Positions 17,257 through 24,109 of a DNA stretch of 64,000 bases are shown one piece after another. The notes beneath the pieces were generated by a model. It was given only the letters and a program-made list of their open reading frames with translations, was not told the DNA's origin and did not search any database. Source of the DNA: Caloranaerobacter sp050286925 (GTDB lineage Bacteria > Bacillota > Clostridia > Tissierellales > Thermohalobacteraceae); the NCBI RefSeq assembly GCF_050286925.1, contig NZ_JBFWFX010000004.1:124001-188000 (forward strand), in the 5' to 3' direction. The position numbers were made by a program, and so were the translations under genes. Every line of letters starts with the position of its first letter. Position 1 is the stretch's first letter.

Positions 17257-17284
17257 AAAGTCCAGCTAATTAAGCTGGACTTTT
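17257..17284 (+). terminator. Terminator after the PAP2-like gene
   Basis: AAAGTCCAGCT (17257-17267) pairs perfectly with AGCTGGACTTT (17273-17283), 5-base loop; TTTT follows. Confidence 0.85.
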
Positions 17285-17318
17285 AAAAATGATTAAATAT
17301 TTGGAAGAGGGGATTAAA

Positions 17319-17804
17319 ATGATAAATTATATTATTTATATTATTACTTTTATATTACTTGGAATATCTTTTAAAAAAGACAAACAGAAAACCAAAAAAG
17401 CTTTAAAAAAATCGTGGAAAGCATTTAGCAACATATTACCTGAATTTTTAGGCGTTATTATTCTAGTAGGGGTGTTTCTCTCAATATTTAATGCTGATGT
17501 TATTTCAAGATTAATAGGTAAAGAATCAGGATGGGTTGGGATAATTGCGTCAGCTGTTGTAGGAGCAATAACACTAATACCAGGATTTGTAGCTTTTCCA
17601 ACAGCGGCTTTGCTTTTGCAAAATGGAGCCGGATATATGCAGATAGGAGCTTTTATCTCTGCATTAATGATGGTAGGAATTATTACAATGCCAGTAGAAA
17701 ATCGATATTTTGGGAAAAAACTTACTATATTAAGAAATAGTTTTGCATTTTTGTTTTCATTTTTAGTTGCTTATGTTATAGGAAAGGTTGTGGGAGGAAT
17801 ATGA
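17319..17804 (+). CDS. Permease half, YraQ/DUF318-like, first subunit
   Basis: Membrane protein of 161 residues with four to five hydrophobic segments, resembling the N-terminal half of DUF318/YraQ-type permeases. A basic linker (KKDKQKTKKALKKSWKAF) follows the first span, and the GAITLIPGFVAFPTAALLLQ segment is the typical signature. ATG at 17319 follows GAGGGG; an in-frame ATG at 17289 lies at the preceding terminator. Its stop overlaps the next start (ATGA), so the two halves are translated together and probably pair in the membrane. Substrate unknown. Confidence 0.75.
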   Translation: MINYIIYIITFILLGISFKKDKQKTKKALKKSWKAFSNILPEFLGVIILVGVFLSIFNADVISRLIGKESGWVGIIASAVVGAITLIPGFVAFPTAALLLQNGAGYMQIGAFISALMMVGIITMPVENRYFGKKLTILRNSFAFLFSFLVAYVIGKVVGGI

Positions 17805-18337
17805 AAATAATAAAAAGATATAGTTTCCCATTAGTAGGTATTTTTATTATGATGATTATTACTATATTTAACAGAAATTTAGGAATGAAAGCCTTCAATA
17901 CAGCAGTATACAGTATTAAAGAGATGGTTTTAGTTATCCCACCAGTTTTTATAATTTTAGGATTGTTAGATATATGGATTCCTAGAGAAACTATGGTGAA
18001 ATATATGGGAGAAGATTCAGGAGTAAAAGGTGTAATTCTTGCTATCATTTTAGGTTCAGCAGCAGCAGGACCTTTGTACGGAGCATTCCCTATAGCTGCA
18101 ATTTTCATGAAAAAAGGTGTAAAATTTAGCAATGTACTGATATTTATAGGCGCTTGGTCAACTACCAAAATTCCAATGTTCCTATTTGAGATGTCATCTT
18201 TAGGGGTACGTTTTGCTGTAACTAGATTATTAATTGATATACCGGGGATTATTCTAATAGCACATGTCTTAAATCTTTTATTAACAAAGGATGAAATAAA
18301 AGAAATTTATAAGAAAGCGGAATCAATTTTAGATTAA
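17801..18337 (+). CDS. Permease half, YraQ/DUF318-like, second subunit
   Basis: Membrane protein of 178 residues, the partner half of the preceding permease. It contains the repeat-like segment ILGSAAAGPLYGAFPIAAIF, equivalent to the glycine/proline-rich signature of the first half, and the conserved WSTTKIPMFLFE segment. The four-base ATGA overlap with the upstream gene gives translational coupling. The two genes together equal one full-length permease, and each starts and stops cleanly, so I read this as a natural two-gene form rather than a frameshift. Confidence 0.75.
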   Translation: MKIIKRYSFPLVGIFIMMIITIFNRNLGMKAFNTAVYSIKEMVLVIPPVFIILGLLDIWIPRETMVKYMGEDSGVKGVILAIILGSAAAGPLYGAFPIAAIFMKKGVKFSNVLIFIGAWSTTKIPMFLFEMSSLGVRFAVTRLLIDIPGIILIAHVLNLLLTKDEIKEIYKKAESILD

Positions 18338-18420
18338 ATGCTTGTTTTGTTTAAGTTATTACAGTTATATGATGTTGGATAAGTTTTAATTAGTAAAATC
18401 CAATAGAAAAACAAATTAAC

Positions 18421-18447
18421 CCTAGGTTATAATAACCTAGGGTTTTT
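18421..18447. terminator. Bidirectional terminator between permease and tRNA-Leu
   Basis: CCCTAGGTTAT and ATAACCTAGGG form an 11-pair palindromic stem followed by TTTTT on the + strand; on the minus strand it is followed by TTAATTTGTTTTT and can terminate the tRNA transcript. Confidence 0.8.
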
Positions 18448-18449
18448 CT

Positions 18450-18537
18450 GGTGCCGAAGGCGGGAGTCGAACCCGCACGGGGTGTAAGCCCCACCGGATT
18501 TTGAGTCCGGCGCGTCTGCCAATTCCACCACTTCGGC
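18450..18537 (-). tRNA. tRNA-Leu (CAA)
   Basis: Reading leftward, GCCGAAG pairs with CTTCGGC as the acceptor stem, with an encoded ACCA end. The long variable arm, the GGTTCGACTCC T-arm and the GTGGTGGAATTGGCAGACG D-arm are those of a class II leucine tRNA. The anticodon loop CTCAAAA between CCGGA and TCCGG gives anticodon CAA, reading UUG. Confidence 0.96.
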
Positions 18538-18689
18538 ATATCGACTACAAATTGTATGTTACCAAAAAAACATATAAAAGTCAAGTTATTTTGTTAAAAA
18601 TTTTAGTTACGAATGCTATTATATACCAAAGAAATATATGAGCAATCTGTGCTATAATTTTATACGTAGCTAGTTTGGAGGTGTTTTTA

Positions 18690-19649
18690 ATGGATCCAAT
18701 TACACACGGAATAATAGGATTAGGATTATCTACTTTAAGTGGTGAGCCAATAAATACTGCAAATCCTTTAATGTTGGGTAGCGTTATAGGAGCTATGGCA
18801 CCTGATATTGATATAGTATTTAGATTAAAGGGGCAATATGAATATTTGAAACATCATAGAGGAATGACACATTCAATTTTGGGTATAGGTTTTATTTCTC
18901 TGGTTATATCTGTAGCTTTAGGGTTAATATTTAAAGATTATTCATTTTTTAGAATTTTCATTTGGACCTTTTTAGGCAGCTTATCACATTCTGTATTTGA
19001 TATGCTAAATTCCTATGGTGCTAGGTTCTTATTACCATTTACAAAGAGAAAATTTTCAGCAAGTTTGTTAATGTTATTTGATCCCTTTATAATATTTTTA
19101 TCGTTAGGTATGATATTTTTATTTAAAGACGTGGTTATGAAAGGAATTATATTTTCATTAATTTTCATAGTATATTTATTATCTAGAATTTATATGAGAA
19201 GTAGTGTTACAAAGGTGCTTTACAATAACTTTAAAAATAAAAATAGTATTAAAAGAATTAATGTTTTACCCTCTTTTTTCAATCCTTTGAAATGGGATTT
19301 CATTGTAGAAACTAAAGGCTCAAATATTGTGGGACAAGTTTATTGTTTAAATAAAAAAATCATAATAAGAAAGAAGTTTAAAAAGACTAATCATAAATTT
19401 ATAAAGCAATTTGACAAAACTGAACTTGGAAGATATTTTTCCGAATTCACACCTATAAAGCATGTTAAAGTTATAGATAAGGGTGAAGAGATTATCTTAA
19501 GAGTAATAGATTTAAGATATTATTTGAGAAATGAATTTATGCATCATGCTACGGCAGTTTTTAATCTTGAAAAGAAAATAGTTAGGACTATATTTCATCC
19601 GTACAATTTAAAAAGAGAGATATTAGTAGAAGAAAGAGAGATTGCATAG
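18690..19649 (+). CDS. YfhP/YdjM-type membrane metal-dependent hydrolase family protein
   Basis: Protein of 319 residues. The first 175 residues contain four to five membrane segments and the family's histidine/aspartate pattern: MDPITHGIIGLGL, MAPDIDIVF, HHRGMTHSILG and SLSHSVFDMLN, as in the DUF457/YdjM (LexA-binding, membrane-bound) family. The C-terminal 140 residues are a soluble domain as in Bacillus YfhP. Substrate is not known for the family. ATG at 18690 follows GGAGGTG; an in-frame ATG at 18675 precedes that site. Terminator follows at once. Confidence 0.82.
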   Translation: MDPITHGIIGLGLSTLSGEPINTANPLMLGSVIGAMAPDIDIVFRLKGQYEYLKHHRGMTHSILGIGFISLVISVALGLIFKDYSFFRIFIWTFLGSLSHSVFDMLNSYGARFLLPFTKRKFSASLLMLFDPFIIFLSLGMIFLFKDVVMKGIIFSLIFIVYLLSRIYMRSSVTKVLYNNFKNKNSIKRINVLPSFFNPLKWDFIVETKGSNIVGQVYCLNKKIIIRKKFKKTNHKFIKQFDKTELGRYFSEFTPIKHVKVIDKGEEIILRVIDLRYYLRNEFMHHATAVFNLEKKIVRTIFHPYNLKREILVEEREIA

Positions 19650-19677
19650 AGCTGTGTTTTGCAGCTCTATTTTTTTA
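19648..19677 (+). terminator. Terminator
   Basis: AGAGCTG (19648-19654) pairs with CAGCTCT (19662-19668), followed by ATTTTTTT. The stem starts inside the stop codon. Confidence 0.88.
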
Positions 19678-19765
19678 AGTTGAATTGATAGACATTATAT
19701 TTTGCATAAATGTTTTACAATATCAATATTATAGATTGAGACTTAAATTAAGGAGGGTGAGGTCG

Positions 19766-21217
19766 TTGCAGAAAAAGATAATATTTATAATATTGGCAGT
19801 ATTATTTTTTACACTAAACATTAATGTTTATGCTGAGAGTGTTGAAAATCAGTATAAAATAGTTATTAACGTGCCTTCTAAAAAATTAACCTTATTTAAG
19901 AATAATATAATTATTAAAGAATATCCAGTTGCTGTAGGAAAATCAAAAACTCAAACTCCTATTGGTGAATTTAAAATAATAAATAAAGTTATAAATCCTT
20001 ATTATTCTAAGAAAAACATACCTGGAGGAAGTCCGAGAAATCCCTTAGGGAGCAGATGGATGGGATTTAAGGTGCATTATGGAATACATGGGAATAGTGC
20101 TCCTAATTCAATTGGTACTTTTGCTTCAGGCGGATGTGTTAGAATGTATGAAAGAGATATTCAAGAAATATTTGGTGTAGTACCTGTAGGTACACCTGTT
20201 CAGATAAAATATGATTTAATAGAGGTAGTTAATGATATAGATGGAGAAGAACCTATTCTAATTATTTATCCAGATTATTACAATAAGGTTTGCAATATAA
20301 AAGAATTAATCAAACAGAAATTAGAAGAACTAAATTTATATAATGAGATATCAGATAAAAGATTGGAACAAATTACCAAATTAGACAAGAATAAAAAAAT
20401 TGTTTTTTCTAATAATTTAACTTTCTTCATAAATAAAAAATATATAACTGATGATATGAAAATTATAGATGGAGTATATTATATAAACTTAAACAAATTC
20501 GCAAAATGGTTAAATACTAATATACCAGTTATATACAATGAAAACTATGTCTATGTAATGGGAAATTTTATTAAAGCAGTATATGTAGATAACAAATATT
20601 ATATAGCTTTATCAGATATACAAAAGCTTTTAGGAGGACAATTAGATATAAACAAAGATTCGTATTTAATTGAATTAAGTACAGATGCAGTATTTCTTAA
20701 CAATAAATATTTAACTAATCAAGTTTTGAATATAACTGCAAATCCAAAGATAGGTTTATCAGTTATCAGTCAATATCTAGATATTGGTATTCAAATTGAA
20801 CAAAATAAAATAAAGTATTATTTAAAAAATGGAAAGGAAATTCCATATGAACTTTATGAAGGAATACCTTATGTTGATGCAAATTATTTAAAAGAGAACA
20901 CAAAACTTATATTAGATATTTCAACATTTAAAAAGCAATTAACAATAACTAAAAGTCCTATGATAATATGTGATGGTGTTATTTATGAGAGTGTTTTATA
21001 TGATAATGAACTATACATACCGCTTAATATATTAGATGATAGCAATTTAAATGATTTGAATAATATTTTTGTTAATTCTGAAAGGATACCTGTTATATGT
21101 GTAGAAAATACTAAATATATACCTTTTGATAAAGTTAAAAAATTATTTAATTTAATAATGAATGATTATGGAACAAAGATTACTTTAAATAAGAGAATAT
21201 TTAATATATCGGATTAA
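19766..21217 (+). CDS. L,D-transpeptidase with C-terminal stalk-like domain
   Basis: Exported cell wall enzyme of 483 residues. A signal peptide (IIFIILAVLFFTLNINVYA) is followed by a YkuD domain with the active-site pattern HG...SGGCVRM: His108 and nucleophile Cys124. It would cross-link or modify peptidoglycan stem peptides outside the cell. The remaining 330 residues resemble repeated copper-amine-oxidase N-terminal-like modules, common in clostridial envelope proteins, probably a structural or wall-binding part. TTG at 19766 follows AGGAGGGTGAGG and gives the proper signal peptide; the longer in-frame start at 19685 does not. Confidence 0.85.
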   Translation: MQKKIIFIILAVLFFTLNINVYAESVENQYKIVINVPSKKLTLFKNNIIIKEYPVAVGKSKTQTPIGEFKIINKVINPYYSKKNIPGGSPRNPLGSRWMGFKVHYGIHGNSAPNSIGTFASGGCVRMYERDIQEIFGVVPVGTPVQIKYDLIEVVNDIDGEEPILIIYPDYYNKVCNIKELIKQKLEELNLYNEISDKRLEQITKLDKNKKIVFSNNLTFFINKKYITDDMKIIDGVYYINLNKFAKWLNTNIPVIYNENYVYVMGNFIKAVYVDNKYYIALSDIQKLLGGQLDINKDSYLIELSTDAVFLNNKYLTNQVLNITANPKIGLSVISQYLDIGIQIEQNKIKYYLKNGKEIPYELYEGIPYVDANYLKENTKLILDISTFKKQLTITKSPMIICDGVIYESVLYDNELYIPLNILDDSNLNDLNNIFVNSERIPVICVENTKYIPFDKVKKLFNLIMNDYGTKITLNKRIFNISD

Positions 21218-21224
21218 ATATGTT

Positions 21225-21260
21225 AAAGAGCTTCTTTGTATTTGGGAAGCTCTTTAAATT
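21225..21260 (+). terminator. Terminator
   Basis: AAAGAGCTTC (21225-21234) pairs with GAAGCTCTTT (21246-21255); T-rich tail AAATTTTAATTT. Confidence 0.75.
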
Positions 21261-21283
21261 TTAATTTAAGAATTTGTTTTTTA

Positions 21284-21310
21284 GGAACTTTTTTTTATGT
21301 TTTTCGTCTA
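21284..21310 (+). promoter_or_regulatory. ECF-type promoter ahead of the sigma factor gene
   Basis: GGAAC (21284-21288), 16-base spacer, CGTCTA (21305-21310). This has the layout of Bacillus sigma-M/W/X promoters (TGAAAC-N16-CGTC). It lies about 34 bases before the ECF sigma start and fits autoregulation. Confidence 0.6.
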
Positions 21311-21343
21311 TGTTGTGTAAGAGTAGCAGAAAGGGGTGAGTCT

Positions 21344-21940
21344 GTGAAAAAATCCGAGCGTATCTTAATTAAAAAAAGTGCAGAAGGGGATGTTGATGCT
21401 TTTGAAGAGTTGATTAAAGACTATGAGAAAAGAGCGTACAATATAGCCTATAGATTGTTAAAAAATTCTGAGGATGCTATGGATGTTGTGCAAGAAGCAT
21501 TTATCAAAGTTTATAAATCTATAAGAGAATTTAAATTTAAATCTAGTTTTTCAACTTGGATTTACAAAATTGTAGTTAATACTTCAATTGATTTTATAAG
21601 GAATAAAAAAGTAGTTTATTCACTTGACGAAACTATCAAATGTGAAAAAGGAGATATAAATAGAGAAATTGCAGATTATGAAAATACTCCTGAAACTGAG
21701 TTGGAAAGAAAACTGACTAAGGAATTAGTAAAAAAATCGATAGATAAATTAGATGATATACATAGGACAGTTATAATATTGAGAGATATACAGGGATTTA
21801 GTTATAGTGAAATTTCAGAGATATTAGGTTGTTCACTTGGAACTGTTAAATCGAGGATAAGTAGAGGAAGAATTGCTTTAAGAGAAATTATATTAAAAGA
21901 AATGGAACATAAAGATGTGAATTTAAGTCAAAAAAAATGA
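21344..21940 (+). CDS. ECF RNA polymerase sigma factor (SigW/RpoE type)
   Basis: Sigma factor of 198 residues with region 2 (GDVDAFEELIKDYEKRAYNIAYRLL, DAMDVVQEAFIKVY, FSTWIYKIVVN) and region 4 (IILRDIQGFSYSEISEILGC followed by GTVKSRISRGR). It redirects RNA polymerase, normally to envelope-stress genes. GTG at 21344 follows AAAGGGGTGAG; upstream in-frame starts would run through the predicted promoter. Thirteen bases downstream begins the anti-sigma gene, the standard arrangement. Confidence 0.93.
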   Translation: MKKSERILIKKSAEGDVDAFEELIKDYEKRAYNIAYRLLKNSEDAMDVVQEAFIKVYKSIREFKFKSSFSTWIYKIVVNTSIDFIRNKKVVYSLDETIKCEKGDINREIADYENTPETELERKLTKELVKKSIDKLDDIHRTVIILRDIQGFSYSEISEILGCSLGTVKSRISRGRIALREIILKEMEHKDVNLSQKK

Positions 21941-21953
21941 AAGGAGGGAGAAG

Positions 21954-23183
21954 ATGGATTGCAAAAGTTTTGAGGAAAAAATATCTCTTTATATAGATGA
22001 TATGCTAGATGAAATAGAAAAAAAAGAATTAGAGTTGCATTTAAACGAATGTAGTAAATGTAAAATCTTATTTGAAAATATGAATAGTATTGTTAATTAT
22101 GCTAGAGATTGTGAAGAAGTAGAGCTACCTAAAGATTTTAATGAAAAGCTTAGGATGAAACTTGAAGAAATTGAAAGACTAAAAAGTTACAAAAATAGAT
22201 TTAAGGCATTATCTACAATAGCTGCTGCTTTTTTAGTGGTAATAATTTCTATATCAATTTTTATATCAAACAATTCGAAAATAGAAGAAAATTTAATGTA
22301 TTATGGAAAAGATGCAGCTATGGAAAATCAAATGACTAGAGAGCCTAGAGCAAGTCAACCTAAATTAGATAGAGGAAAAGTTTCTGATTATAACAATTCT
22401 AGCTATGGTTTAGATTCTAATAAATCAGTGGCATTTACACTTACAAATAAAGAAAATACAAAACGAAGTAAATCGGAAAAAAGAAAAATAATTGATGAAG
22501 CTTATATAGAATTAGATATAGAAGATTATCATAGAGTTTTCAATGAAATAATAGATTATGTAAAATCATTAGGTGGTTTTATAGAAAATTCAGAGACAGG
22601 ATATCAATATAATAAGTTTAGAGAAGAAAAAGAACCGTTAAAAAGAGGTTATTTGAGAGTTAGAGTACCATCTGACAAATTTGAAGATACTATTAAATAT
22701 ATTGACAGTTTAGGGATTATAAAGAGGAAAAATTTGACCGGAAGAGATATAACAGAGCAATATTATGATATTGAAAATAGAGTTAAGAACTTAAAAATAC
22801 AAGAGGAAAGATTAAGAGAGATTTTAAGAAAAGCTGAAAAAGTAGAAGAAATACTTATGATTGAAGATGAATTAAGAAGAATAAGGACTGAAATAGATCA
22901 AAATACGAGTGTATTAAAAAAATGGGATAATTTAGTAGATTTAGCTACGATTAATATAAGTTTAAATGAAGTTGAAACTTTAAACAAGGAAATAAAAAAT
23001 GTAAATAAGAATATATTTAAAAAATCTAAGGAAGGTTTTATTACTACAGTAAATAGTATAATTAAGTTATTCGGAGAAATGATTGTATTTTTAATAACTA
23101 TATTACCTATAATTATTCTAATATTTATCTTGTTTGCAATAGTTTATTTTTTATATAAAAAATTTAATGCACAAAAGCATTAA
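21954..23183 (+). CDS. Zinc-finger anti-sigma factor fused to DUF4349
   Basis: Membrane-anchored protein of 409 residues. N-terminal ZAS anti-sigma domain with the HxxxCxxC motif (HLNECSKC, residues about 29-36), a single membrane span near 85-103 (TIAAAFLVVIISISIFI), an extracytoplasmic DUF4349 domain with a coiled-coil section (about 180-345), and a second hydrophobic segment at the C-terminus. The ZAS domain should bind and hold the upstream sigma factor until an envelope signal releases it; DUF4349 is probably the outside sensor. It starts after AAAGGAGGGAG and is co-transcribed with the sigma gene. Confidence 0.85.
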   Translation: MDCKSFEEKISLYIDDMLDEIEKKELELHLNECSKCKILFENMNSIVNYARDCEEVELPKDFNEKLRMKLEEIERLKSYKNRFKALSTIAAAFLVVIISISIFISNNSKIEENLMYYGKDAAMENQMTREPRASQPKLDRGKVSDYNNSSYGLDSNKSVAFTLTNKENTKRSKSEKRKIIDEAYIELDIEDYHRVFNEIIDYVKSLGGFIENSETGYQYNKFREEKEPLKRGYLRVRVPSDKFEDTIKYIDSLGIIKRKNLTGRDITEQYYDIENRVKNLKIQEERLREILRKAEKVEEILMIEDELRRIRTEIDQNTSVLKKWDNLVDLATINISLNEVETLNKEIKNVNKNIFKKSKEGFITTVNSIIKLFGEMIVFLITILPIIILIFILFAIVYFLYKKFNAQKH

Positions 23184-23186
23184 CTG

Positions 23187-23213
23187 TTAGCTATCAGCTG
23201 ATGGCTATTAGCC
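23187..23213. repeat. Short palindromic repeat
   Basis: TTAGCTATCAGCTGATGGCTATTAGCC contains an 18-base near-palindrome centred on CAGCTG. The 11-mer GCTATCAGCTG also occurs at 15499-15509 in another intergenic gap. It may be a decayed dispersed repeat; function not apparent. Confidence 0.35.
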
Positions 23214-23249
23214 TATAAATATTTAAAATTTAAATTGGGAGGGATTAAT

Positions 23250-23999
23250 GTGAAAAATAAGGCTATTGTATTAAGTGTATTATTTGCTTTAGTTTTGATT
23301 GGAGGTTATGTTTTAGGTTCGATTTCTCAAACTGTAGACAATGTGTTAGCTGATGAAAAAGATGATTTAGGAAATACAATTACAGTAAGTGGAGAAGGAG
23401 TAATTAAGGTAAAACCAGATATTGCTTATATTAACATAGGAGTTGAGACTATTGGTAAAAATAGTCAAGATGCACAAATAGAAAATAAGAATAAAATGAC
23501 AAATATAATGAGTAAAATCAAGAGTTTCAAAATAAAAGATGACGATATAAAAACTATAGAATACAATATTATAGCCATGAAAGAATATGATAGAGAAAAA
23601 GGAAAGAGTGTTATAACTGGATATATGGTTAGAAACGTTGTGCAAATTACTATAAGAGATATAGAAAATATAGGCAAAATAATTGATAGAGTTTCTGAAG
23701 TTGGTGCAAATTTAATAACTAATATTACTTTTAGTGTAAAAGATAAAGAAAAATACTATTTAGAAGCTTTAAAAATGGCTATGGAAAAAGCGAAAAGTAA
23801 AGGTGTTGCGATTGCTGATACTTTCGGAGTTAAATTAGATATACCATATAAAGTTATTGAATTGTCAGATATGAATTATTCCATAGTTGGAGGATATAGA
23901 GATACATTTACTTACTTAAAAGAAGGTGCAGTTAACACTCCAATTTCACAAGGAGAGCTTGAGATAAGAGCAAAAGTAAATGTAATATATAAATATTAA
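23250..23999 (+). CDS. SIMPL domain (DUF541) exported protein
   Basis: Protein of 249 residues with an N-terminal signal peptide or anchor (AIVLSVLFALVLIGGYVLG) and a SIMPL/DUF541 domain: NTITVSGEGVIKVKPDIAYINIGVET at its start and the paired VRNVVQITIRDIENIGKIID segment later. Members are periplasmic or extracytoplasmic; their role is not well defined (oxidative stress links in some bacteria). GTG at 23250 follows GGGAGGG. It lies 66 bases after the anti-sigma gene and could be in the same transcript and regulon. Confidence 0.85.
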   Translation: MKNKAIVLSVLFALVLIGGYVLGSISQTVDNVLADEKDDLGNTITVSGEGVIKVKPDIAYINIGVETIGKNSQDAQIENKNKMTNIMSKIKSFKIKDDDIKTIEYNIIAMKEYDREKGKSVITGYMVRNVVQITIRDIENIGKIIDRVSEVGANLITNITFSVKDKEKYYLEALKMAMEKAKSKGVAIADTFGVKLDIPYKVIELSDMNYSIVGGYRDTFTYLKEGAVNTPISQGELEIRAKVNVIYKY

Positions 24000-24027
24000 C
24001 CCTTGATTATATATCAAGGGTTTTATT
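24000..24027 (+). terminator. Terminator after the SIMPL gene
   Basis: CCCTTGAT (24000-24007) pairs with ATCAAGGG (24013-24020), followed by TTTTATTT. Confidence 0.88.
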
Positions 24028-24044
24028 TGTTTACTATTCATTAT

Positions 24045-24071
24045 ATTTCTTATATACTTAATATAAGAAAT
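24045..24071. repeat. Perfect inverted repeat upstream of polA
   Basis: ATTTCTTATAT (24045-24055) and ATATAAGAAAT (24061-24071) are perfect complements with a 5-base centre, 39 bases before the polA start. No T-tract follows, so it is an operator or leader hairpin candidate rather than a terminator. Confidence 0.5.
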
Positions 24072-24109
24072 TAACTATATATTTAAAGAAGTCTTAAGGA
24101 GTTGGTTAA

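Noticed and set aside
17319..18337. Possible frameshift splitting one permease gene
   Set aside because: Each half has a good start and ribosome binding site, and the overlap is a regular ATGA coupling; a natural two-gene form is more likely.
18390..18584. Minus-strand frame of 64 codons
   Set aside because: It reads through the tRNA-Leu(CAA) gene and cannot be a real protein gene.
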